Origin: Pseudomonas sp. TH10
GTDB lineage: Bacteria > Pseudomonadota > Gammaproteobacteria > Pseudomonadales > Pseudomonadaceae
Reading direction: 5' to 3'
Assembly: GCF_016651255.1 (NCBI RefSeq)
Contig: NZ_JAEKEG010000029.1
Span: forward strand, 41,295 to 105,294
Length of the DNA stretch: 64,000 nt
The notes beneath the pieces were generated by a model that was not told where the DNA came from, made no database searches, and was given only the letters and a program-made list of their open reading frames with translations. Both the position numbers and the translations under genes were made by a program. Shown one piece after another: positions 57,394 to 64,000 of this stretch. Every line of letters begins with the position of its first letter. Positions within the stretch are counted from its first letter, which is position 1.

Positions 57394-57405
57394 GACAGTT
57401 GAACC

Positions 57406-57435
57406 AAAAAAGGCGATCGTATGATCGCCTTTTTT
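57406..57435. terminator. Terminator after the racemase gene
   Basis: GGCGATC and GATCGCC form a stem around GTAT, flanked by A6 and T6. It works on both strands. A near-copy at 57888-57918 follows the duplicated gene end. Confidence 0.9.
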
Positions 57436-57439
57436 ATTG

Positions 57440-57890
57440 GGTTCGCTTTGGGACAAAGGATGGCCCGAGGCGCTCCGAGTTCACTGTCTTTCGCATTGAG
57501 GCCGTAGGTCTTGAATGTATTTCCGATGTCACCATTGTTCTTGAGCCTGGCAATGTTCTCCTTCGGGGCTCACTGAAGCTTTTTGTTGCCTTTTGCCAAG
57601 GTGAACGCGATCTAATCAGCCTATTTTGAGGTGCACGTCGGCTGCACCATCATCTCGGTGTCGTATGAAAAGTCGATCGTGGAGCGCGCGCAGTGGGAGA
57701 TGTCTCTCCTTACCCCGAACACTATGCCCTCAAGCTCGTACAATCCATAGCTGAGCTCAGACGCCAGCGTGCCTATGCCATCAGCCTTCGCGCGTACCAT
57801 CAGAACCTCAAAGATCACAACGCAGAGGAGTTCGCCGTGTCCACTAGCATTTTGCGAATCGCTAGCCGAACGGATAAGGCAGCGGAACAA
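57440..57890. pseudogene. Duplicated 3' ends of binding-protein and racemase genes
   Basis: Two remnants lie back to back. On the minus strand (about 57625-57440), after an in-frame stop, residues like GDIG.T..TYGL.A.DSE.GAPRAI match the C-terminus of the binding protein at 57936-58757. On the plus strand (about 57645-57840), GCTIIS.SYEKSI then ALKL.QS.AEL....AYAIS match the C-terminus of the racemase. The block racemase end-terminator-binding-protein end therefore occurs twice. This is the scar of an old tandem duplication of the pair followed by loss of one binding-protein and one racemase gene body. Confidence 0.85.
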
Positions 57891-57918
57891 AAAAAGCGAT
57901 CAAATGATCGCCTTTTTT
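57888..57918. terminator. Terminator copy before the binding-protein gene end
   Basis: GCGATC and GATCGC pair around AAAT, with an A7 and a T6 tract. It is the duplicate of the terminator at 57406 and serves the minus-strand binding-protein operon. Confidence 0.85.
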
Positions 57919-57935
57919 ACTGGATTCGCTTTGGG

Positions 57936-58757
57936 TTATTCGATGGCCCTAGGAGCTCCTACCTCACTGTCTTGCGCACTGAGGCCATAGGTTTCGAGTG
58001 TTTTTCCGATGTCACCACTGTTCTTGAGCGTGACAATATTTTCATTCAACGCTTGCTCAAGCTCTTTGTTACCTTTGACCAAGGTGAATGCAATCTGAGC
58101 AGCCTCGATTGAAGCGCGCACTCGTTGATCGGGCTCAGCATGGACGATCTTGAAGTTCTTGAGACCGCCTTGCTGCTGTGCATAGACGCCACCAGAGTAG
58201 CTGTCCAGACCTGCCTCGATCCTACCTGCTTCCAGGTCTTGGATGAGCGCTACGGGGCTTGGGTAGAGTTTGATCTTGGAGCCAAACGCTTTCTGTAGAT
58301 CACTGACCCAGTTGTAACCTTGAACAGTGCCAACCACCTTCCCAGATTCAATCAGCGTGTTTAGCGAGGTGGTTCCTTCTTTGGTGAAGATGGCGAGACT
58401 GTCCAGGTAAATGGGGTTTGTCATGTCCATTGACTTCAGTCGGGCGGCAGTACGGAACCAGTTCCCTACTGCCACGTCGGCTTGGCCGGACACCACGTAT
58501 TGCATGACGGCCCGGGTATCTACGACGATTGGAGTGACAGTGAGGCATTCCATCTCTGCGATCTTGGTGATCAGATCCCCATCGACGCCTTTGAGGGCAT
58601 TATTTTCTGGAATCAGGAATGGAGGAATCATCATTGTCGCGACGGTGAGCTTTCCGGGCGTGATGGTCTTGAACTGATGCGCAGGAGTGCATGCGAAAGC
58701 GCTTTGTGCGGAAACGCCGATGAGTGCTACAAGGGCAAACGATAGCTGACGGTACAT
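57936..58757 (-). CDS. ABC transporter substrate-binding protein, family 3
   Basis: Start ATG 58757; the longer frame upstream overlaps the dehydrogenase gene and lacks a start. The 273-residue protein has a Sec signal (MYRQLSFALVALIGVSAQSA, cleaved near FA-CT), then the type 3 fold: GKLTVATMMIPPFL, KGVDGDLITKIAEM, ADVAVGNWFRTAARL and GTVQGYNWVSDL. The acidic and aromatic residues suit an amino-acid-like or betaine-like ligand. It most likely serves the ATPase and permeases at 35507-37610. It is last in an operon with the imine-reductase-like and APC genes. Confidence 0.9.
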   Translation of the reverse strand: MYRQLSFALVALIGVSAQSAFACTPAHQFKTITPGKLTVATMMIPPFLIPENNALKGVDGDLITKIAEMECLTVTPIVVDTRAVMQYVVSGQADVAVGNWFRTAARLKSMDMTNPIYLDSLAIFTKEGTTSLNTLIESGKVVGTVQGYNWVSDLQKAFGSKIKLYPSPVALIQDLEAGRIEAGLDSYSGGVYAQQQGGLKNFKIVHAEPDQRVRASIEAAQIAFTLVKGNKELEQALNENIVTLKNSGDIGKTLETYGLSAQDSEVGAPRAIE

Positions 58758-58837
58758 GATGTTCGTCTCCTGGTTGGTCGAAGTAGGAAGTAAGCGAAGC
58801 GCGTAAGTGAGCGGTAGCTGTGGGCAGTGCCCCACAA

Positions 58838-59719
58838 TCAACTTGGTTTTAACCAACGGCTGATAGTGGAGGCGACATCCCTGTCGGAAAAACCGCTTAA
58901 ACATATCTGTTCTAAAGTTTGACGCAGGGCGGTGGTAAGCGCTGAGTCCTTCACTGGAGAGTGCTCATTTAGGACATAACTGCTTACAGCGTCTAAGAAA
59001 ACTTGCAAAGTTGCTTGTGTGGTGGTGAAGTCTCCAGCGGTAATTTTTTGTATGGTCTGAACGATGCTGCCTTGAAGTAAGTCCATTGTGGGGGCAACTG
59101 CATCCATTATTGTGGCTTCGGAAATCTCGTAGGCTTTGCAGAGTGCGATGCCCTCAATGAAGCTCAAGATGGCAGTCATGTAGAACGTCCCAGGAAATGC
59201 GGCTTCCAGAGCGTTTGCCGCTCCGAACCGTTCTCCAACGAACCTTGAAGCGCCGCCTAATTGAGACAGGTACAAGCTTGCGCGCTCCCAGGCAGATCGT
59301 GCGCCTGAATAGGCCAAGCAAGTGTTGGTCTGTCCGATGCCTTTAGGCAGCGCCCATATCGAACCATCCAAATAGAGCACCTCCGACGCACGCATCCAAG
59401 CGCCGAAGCTGTCAGCCTCTTCACAGGTTCCGCTTGTGAGGTTAACTACTACTTTGCCACGCAGTTGTTCCTTGAATGGAGTGATCAGGCTACGGCAAAT
59501 TTCATAGTTACTCAGTACAAGCACAATGCAGTCGTAAGTCCGTATGGTGATTTCCAGTGAAGACTGAGGGGCAACTCCGAAAGCCGCTAAGTTGTTCGTT
59601 GCTTCACTCGTGCGATTCCACGCCGCCACGTTATTACCAGCAGCGCCCAAAGTCTTGGCGATCGATGAGCCCATCAAACCGCAGCCCACTACGGCGATGC
59701 TGGTGACCTCATTCAACAT
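58838..59719 (-). CDS. Imine-reductase-like / beta-hydroxyacid-dehydrogenase-family protein
   Basis: This 293-residue intact protein has an N-terminal NAD(P) fold, IAVVGCGLMGSSIAKTL and WNRT (NADP-type Arg), and the middle YLDGSIWALPKGIGQTNTCLAYSGAR, which is closer to imine reductases than to 3-hydroxyisobutyrate dehydrogenases; IREDs show YLDG.I..P..IG...YSG at this place. The C-terminal helical bundle would form the swapped dimer. It could reduce a cyclic imine made by the amine dehydrogenase. It lies 12 bp downstream of the APC permease gene. Confidence 0.75.
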   Translation of the reverse strand: MLNEVTSIAVVGCGLMGSSIAKTLGAAGNNVAAWNRTSEATNNLAAFGVAPQSSLEITIRTYDCIVLVLSNYEICRSLITPFKEQLRGKVVVNLTSGTCEEADSFGAWMRASEVLYLDGSIWALPKGIGQTNTCLAYSGARSAWERASLYLSQLGGASRFVGERFGAANALEAAFPGTFYMTAILSFIEGIALCKAYEISEATIMDAVAPTMDLLQGSIVQTIQKITAGDFTTTQATLQVFLDAVSSYVLNEHSPVKDSALTTALRQTLEQICLSGFSDRDVASTISRWLKPS

Positions 59720-59731
59720 GACGGCTCTCCT

Positions 59732-61255
59732 TTACCGAAGGTTAAGGGGCTTTAAGGAGTTGAAATCAGTCTGATCTTTTACGATGTCGTCACGCATTTG
59801 CCGGCCAATCCGCTGATATATGTGTGGCTTAGACTTCTTTAACCACAATGCGTAGATGAAGCCAAATACGAATGTGAGCACCACTCCGTACATCATTACG
59901 TCAGCGAGTGCCTGCGAGTCGTCGATCAGCGTCGCGAAGTTCTCCGCCGCTAGTAAGATCATCGCACCAAGTGTCAGCAGTGAGAGTCCAGGAGCAATAA
60001 GGCTTTGCCACGCATTTACCGGGTGATGTTTATTTCGGCGGAAGTAGACAATGGCGGACAAGCTTGTGATGGCCATAGCAATCAGAATCGAAAACGAAGC
60101 CAAGCCGCAAAACCAGGCGTAGATCTTCGTTGCTGATAGACCCGCAAAAATCATGCTTGCGGTCAGCAATAGGTAGATGAGACTGCAGGTCAGTGAGGCG
60201 CGTGCCGGCGATGAATGTTTTGAATGTGCAACACCTAGAGCTTTAGGAAATACGCCGTCGATGGCGAGCGAAAAGACGTAACGCGTCGTGGCGTTCTGGA
60301 TCGACAGGTGAGAAGCAAAAATGCTCGTGATGAGTAACAGCGTCACTATCTTGTAGAAAAAATCGCCTACGAAGACTTTCGACACGTCAAAGAAGGCTGT
60401 TGCCGTGTTGGCGGTTGATAAGGCAACTGCTTGCGAGTTGCCCAAGCCAGTGATGAGAGCCCAAGACGTCAGAGCGTAAAAGCAACCGATGAACAGGACG
60501 ACCAGATAGGTAGCCCGAGGGATTGTCTTGTCCGGGTTCTTCGTTTCCTCGCGGTAAATTGCCGTAGCTTCGAAGCCACAGAAAAGCGCACCACCAAAAA
60601 TCAGAGCTAGGCCGACATTTCCACTACTAAATGCCTCCCACGTGAAAGGAGCTAGCGATATCCCTTCTGCGCCGCCTTGCACCATCACGGCTGCATCAAA
60701 CATGAGTGCGAGTAACACTTCGACAATCAAAACCACGCCTAGCACTTTGGCCGAAACGGCGATGTGGAAATAGGCCAGAGTTCCGACGACTGCCCAGAAG
60801 ATCAGTGAGTAGAAGTACCACTCGATTTTGGGGCCGCCCCAACCAACGACCAAATCTTGAAAGGCCAAGCCGGCGAAGCCGTAGAATCCAACCCCAATAC
60901 AGAAGTAAGACGCGAGAACCATAAAAGCAGCTCCCAAACCAGCCGCGCGGCCCAAGCCTGAAGTGATGTAAGCGTAGAACGCACCTGGATTAGGGACAAA
61001 CCGCGAAAGGGCGCTGTAGCCAACGGCGAAAAGTAGAAACGCGGCCATCACCACAAGAAAGGCACTGGGCGCACCTAAACCGTTGCCGAAACCCACTACG
61101 AAGGTGATGTACCCGGCTGTTCCCGCTAGCGGGCCGGCGTAAGCAAGCGTTGTTAATGCGATGTCTAGAGTGCCCAATTGGCCCTTGAGGCCGCTTGTAG
61201 ATTGACTACCATCCGCACTGCCTGACCGAATTTGCCCGGTCTTTACTTCACTCAT
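59732..61255 (-). CDS. APC-superfamily amino acid/amine permease 2
   Basis: Start ATG 61255 (MSEVKTGQIRSG); 507 residues, intact, about twelve membrane helices. It is a paralogue of the permease at 45404, sharing GNGLGAPSAF, VPNPGAFYAYITSGLGRAAGLG, CGFEATAIYREETKNPDKTIPRATY and HIYQRIGRQ. It heads an operon with the imine-reductase-like and binding-protein genes. The palindromic sequence ~100 bp upstream (61365-61383) probably controls it. Confidence 0.9.
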   Translation of the reverse strand: MSEVKTGQIRSGSADGSQSTSGLKGQLGTLDIALTTLAYAGPLAGTAGYITFVVGFGNGLGAPSAFLVVMAAFLLFAVGYSALSRFVPNPGAFYAYITSGLGRAAGLGAAFMVLASYFCIGVGFYGFAGLAFQDLVVGWGGPKIEWYFYSLIFWAVVGTLAYFHIAVSAKVLGVVLIVEVLLALMFDAAVMVQGGAEGISLAPFTWEAFSSGNVGLALIFGGALFCGFEATAIYREETKNPDKTIPRATYLVVLFIGCFYALTSWALITGLGNSQAVALSTANTATAFFDVSKVFVGDFFYKIVTLLLITSIFASHLSIQNATTRYVFSLAIDGVFPKALGVAHSKHSSPARASLTCSLIYLLLTASMIFAGLSATKIYAWFCGLASFSILIAMAITSLSAIVYFRRNKHHPVNAWQSLIAPGLSLLTLGAMILLAAENFATLIDDSQALADVMMYGVVLTFVFGFIYALWLKKSKPHIYQRIGRQMRDDIVKDQTDFNSLKPLNLR

Positions 61256-61354
61256 GATTAGGACACTCCGTGGGGTGTTACATTTTTTGTATGACTCGAA
61301 CCCTGCCATTTGGGACGAACCCTTGAACCGAACATCTCACCCAAAACCGGTACT

Positions 61355-61400
61355 GTCAACTCGGTAGACAGTAAAACTGTCTGGCGGGTACGCAAATGAT
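61355..61400 (-). promoter_or_regulatory. Palindromic site upstream of APC permease 2
   Basis: The minus strand reads TTGCGTACCCGCCAGACAGT then TTTACTGTCTACCG. TTGCGT, a 16-bp spacer and TACTGT could be a promoter, and AGACAGT/ACTGTCT form a 7-bp inverted repeat. It resembles the other cluster sites in its CGTACC and ACTGTC elements, but less exactly. Confidence 0.5.
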
Positions 61401-61749
61401 GCCAAGTGGTCGTTTTTAAGATGGTGAGTCGCTTTTATGTCGCGCAAATCTGGGACGTCGAGCCGTTGGATTCAGTACCAAATACCGAAGTATGGTTCGC
61501 CGGGCATGAAGGGGACGTCGCGAGGCTGGAGGTCGGTAGGGTGCTTTTCTTTGTCTGACGGTTTGAAGCAAGAGTGGCGTAGCTTCCTAGCATTAGGCAT
61601 CACTTGAGCTGATTGCGTTGATCTCCAAAACGCTTGCTCATCGCGAGCCTGACCTCAAATCAAAATGCTCACGTTTGGTCTCGGTGCGGCTGCCCTTGAA
61701 TGCTTTGAAATTGTGCTTAAAGGCAGGCCATGAGATTTTTGCAGACGTG
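61401..61749. other. Intergenic region between divergent permease and exporter genes
   Basis: No gene is supported in this stretch. It holds only the outer flanks of the two regulatory sites at 61355 and 61750. Confidence 0.4.
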
Positions 61750-61790
61750 TTGACTTGTACTAAAAATTGATCATACTGACCTGGCGGTCT
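61750..61790 (+). promoter_or_regulatory. Promoter and operator upstream of the EamA gene
   Basis: TTGACT (61750-61755), a 16-bp spacer and CATACT (61772-61777) are followed by GACCTGGCGGTC and TAAAAA. From CATACT onward it matches the sites at 31499 and 39452 except for the centre. The leader to the gene at 62154 is long, ~360 bp, and contains no supported gene. Confidence 0.75.
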
Positions 61791-62153
61791 AAAAAGATGT
61801 CTTCTCGGTATGGTGGTCAGGCTGTTCTTCTACCTTGGACATCTTCATTCGTTCACACAGGTGTGCTCACACGACGCGCATGTACCAGCATGGTGAACGC
61901 GTTGTGGTTTAGGTAAGGCCTGTGTGCTTGATCTCAGTATTTCTTCGTGGGCTCCCTTCGTCACTTGGTAAAAAAGTGGTCGATGGAGGGCCCTTTTTTA
62001 GAGTCGAACAATCTCAGCCAATTTGAGATAAAGGGTAGAAGAAAATATCACTGAAAGCTTAGCAGGGGAGTGTAGCTGCGAGGCTATCCCGTTGAATAAA
62101 CGGTGATCAATGTTGCTCCACTTAACGGTCGCTTAGGTCAGATGGAGTTATAA

Positions 62154-63083
62154 ATGAGTGAGGTAGATTCGACTGGAAATCTGAATAAAAACAATCCACA
62201 ACTCAATGTTTCGAGTGCAGCCACTGCCCCTCAGTTTTCGAGACCCACGGTAGGCATCATGTTATGCCTTCTTTCGATGCTAATTTTCGCTTGCCAGGAT
62301 GGTATAACCAAAGTCTTGGTCAGAGACCTACCTGTAGTACAGTTGGTCATGGTGCGATATTGGGTGTTTTTTGTTTTCGCTCTAGGGTATGCGGCTTATC
62401 AACGAGATTTTAAGAAATCACTTTGTAGTAGCCACCCTTGGCTTCAGATTACACGCGCATTGATAGGTGTGAGCGAAATAGCGCTATTCGGCCTCGGGTT
62501 ACGATTTTTGGGCCTAGCAGAGATGCATGCGATATTTGCGGTATTTCCTCTTATTACCTTGGCGCTGGCGGGAGCCTTTCTTGGAGAGTTTATTGGCGTT
62601 CGTCGCTGGGTTGCTGCCGCAATAGGATTTACGGGTACATTGGTCATCCTGCGTCCTGGGGCCGGAGTCTTCGATCTCGCTGTGCTGATTCCGTTGCTGG
62701 CAGCATTGATGTTCGCACTATTTAGTGTGCTGACGCGAAAAATTAGTCTTGTCGATTCCTTCACCACGAACATGTTTTACATGGCAAGTTGCGGAGCGAT
62801 AGTGCTGACTTGTGCGGGAATTCCTGTATGGGTAGCTCCGACCCCAATCCAGTGGGCTTTAATTGGCGTCCTGGCATCGACAGGCGTCGCTGCGCAGATT
62901 CTGCTTATGCAAGCTTTGAAGTACGCGACTGCTGCGACATTACAGCCGTTCAACTATACCCTATTGGTTTTCGCAAGCTTGATTGGTCTGATTGTTTTCG
63001 GCGAGCTTCCAGATATTTGGACAGTCGTCGGTGCGGTCTTAGTAATTATTGGTGGAGTGTGTGCCATCAAAGCGAAATCCTAG
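62154..63083 (+). CDS. EamA/DMT-family transporter
   Basis: This 309-residue intact protein has ten predicted membrane helices in two EamA repeats, with PTVGIMLCLLSMLIFACQDGITKVLVRDLP at the start of the first and LMFALFSVLTRKI at the start of the second, and GRP-like ILRPG in the middle. DMT proteins of this type export metabolites or amino acids. It carries the cluster operator at 61772, so it is the rightmost regulon member. It overlaps the hicB end by 4 bp. Confidence 0.85.
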   Translation: MSEVDSTGNLNKNNPQLNVSSAATAPQFSRPTVGIMLCLLSMLIFACQDGITKVLVRDLPVVQLVMVRYWVFFVFALGYAAYQRDFKKSLCSSHPWLQITRALIGVSEIALFGLGLRFLGLAEMHAIFAVFPLITLALAGAFLGEFIGVRRWVAAAIGFTGTLVILRPGAGVFDLAVLIPLLAALMFALFSVLTRKISLVDSFTTNMFYMASCGAIVLTCAGIPVWVAPTPIQWALIGVLASTGVAAQILLMQALKYATAATLQPFNYTLLVFASLIGLIVFGELPDIWTVVGAVLVIIGGVCAIKAKS

Positions 63084-63493
63084 GCTTGGTGCACATCTAG
63101 CAATCGGCACAAGTTAGCTTTGCGTATATCTCGCTCCATGGCGTTCCATAGCTCAATCTTCACCACGGTTACCGCTGGCAAGCGGACTACATGTTCACCC
63201 GCCTCCGGAGCAGATGCTACTGGTATGACTCGTCGCTGATCGACGTAAATGGATAGGGTTGTTTCGATTCCGTCCAGGGCTTCGCTGACTGCGCTCTCCC
63301 GATCATCGCCATAGCTGTTCAGGTCTGGAAGGTCGCGGCAGAACATGGCAATCCCGGAGCATTGTCTTCCTCGAAGCGCATTGCGTAGTTGTATATGGTC
63401 AATCCTCGGAGGCGGTAATTTGACTCGCGCGCTGCGTCGGTAGACGAGTGAGACCGCCCTTCGGGTAGGCATACGGATCACGGGGTAGATCAC
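63080..63493 (-). pseudogene. hicB: HicB-family antitoxin, C-terminally truncated
   Basis: The central part matches HicB-type antitoxins: LRNALRG then FCRDLPDLNSYGDDRESAVSEALDGIETTLSIYVDQRRVIPVASAP (partial RNase-H fold), and the DNA-binding MERDIRKANLCRLLDVHQA. The family continues ~20 residues (usually a DRL.D.LH.S pattern) but here a TAG follows directly, at the end of the EamA gene. No hicA toxin gene is visible. The N-terminal ~35 residues are unlike the family and may be out of frame. The gene seems cut by the right end of the catabolic cluster. Confidence 0.7.
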
Positions 63494-63582
63494 TCCGGTG
63501 TCATTAGCAAAGCTAGGATCGTGGTGATGAACTCCTCATTCCTGCTGATTGTTTCCAACGCCCCACGCACATAGTCTCCAAC

Positions 63583-63605
63583 CTCACCTCACCTCACCTC
63601 ACCTC
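63583..63605. repeat. Pentanucleotide microsatellite (CCTCA)n
   Basis: Four to five tandem copies of CCTCA lie in non-coding sequence upstream of the hicB remnant. Slippage could change the copy number; no gene is affected. Confidence 0.8.
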
Positions 63606-64000
63606 ATCCATGCTGCTCTAATATCCGCGTGAGCTACATGATGGCGGCCTCTAGGGCGTGCTAGTTTTGATTGATCTTGATTAGCATGGAAGGGAGTACG
63701 TTTGAATTTGGCATAGGGATTCCTCTGTGGAAGAGGTTAGCGTAGCAGCAGTAAAATTTTCAGAAATGGATGTTTTTCAAGCGAGTAGATGTGCCTGGGT
63801 AAGGCAGGCCTCGAACCTTTTTACGATGCTTCCAATCGACTCATGTCCGCTTGTACTTCTCATCGGAAACTGACGGCGGTCGCTTGCAATGATGGCCAAT
63901 AGCCGGCAATAGTGAGCAGGTGTTTGGAGAGAATGAGAAGATGATTTCGAGATTTGTTGTCGTCCCTGCAATCCCAACGGAAACGGGATCAATGCGTAAC
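63606..64000. other. Right-edge region without a supported gene
   Basis: A 71-codon minus-strand frame near the edge (63777-63992) has no recognisable features. This stretch is probably intergenic or holds decayed island sequence. Confidence 0.35.

Noticed and set aside
63777..63992. 71-codon minus-strand ORF as an integrase fragment
   Set aside because: I looked for tyrosine-recombinase motifs and found none.

Overview
The window looks like part of a Pseudomonas chromosome or large accessory element, from the putida/fluorescens side of the genus. The clues are the gene types (TorF-like porin, DUF6957-like protein, SOS-boxed umuDC), TTGACA/CATACT-type promoters and moderate GC. It has two halves: a defence-type island (about 0.2-24 kb) and a large catabolic cluster for an unidentified nitrogen-containing substrate (about 25-63 kb).

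Defence half. On the minus strand at 0.2-3.5 kb is a large unknown protein followed by an AbiJ-like protein with a C-terminal nuclease fold. At 5.3-11.7 kb a five-gene minus-strand operon encodes a PD-(D/E)xK-like protein, a putative REase-like/HTH protein, a MazG-type pyrophosphohydrolase, a GHKL ATPase and a 733-residue protein with phosphoribosyltransferase-like motifs. A diverged paralogue of the first protein lies at 3.8-5.0 kb. An HExxH metallopeptidase, an AbiH-like protein and an XRE regulator follow, then small accessory genes, a metallophosphatase, a seven-copy degenerate ~61-bp repeat array and an SOS-boxed umuDC pair. A two-gene AAA ATPase/DUF4435 module at 21.4-23.6 kb matches the PARIS anti-phage system. 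An IS3-family remnant and a nitroreductase mark the end of this half.

Catabolic half. It starts with a chemoreceptor. It contains a citrate-synthase-like lyase, RidA, hotdog thioesterase, PuuE-type deacetylase, MaoC hydratase, acyl-CoA ligase, nitrilase-family amidase, polar amino acid ABC transporter (ATPase and two permeases here, one binding protein 21 kb away), aldehyde dehydrogenase, SDR, GMC oxidoreductase, nitronate-monooxygenase-like enzyme, two separate ETF pairs around an opine/HcnBC-like FAD dehydrogenase, Asp/Glu-racemase-family protein, imine-reductase-like enzyme, TorF-type porin, two paralogous APC permeases, an EamA exporter and two TetR regulators. The layout suggests sensing, uptake, amine oxidation through ETF, aldehyde oxidation, CoA activation, hydration and C-C cleavage. 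The substrate cannot be read from sequence. Several promoters share TTGACN-N16-CATAC(T/C) followed by CGGTC/GACCG half-sites, so the whole half is probably one TetR-controlled regulon.

About twenty genes between 15 and 57 kb carry single-base frame errors, most in homopolymers, while the first 15 kb and last 6 kb carry none that I can see. I read these as probable sequencing errors and give merged coordinates. A C-terminally truncated hicB at 63.08 kb marks a likely right boundary of the catabolic cluster.
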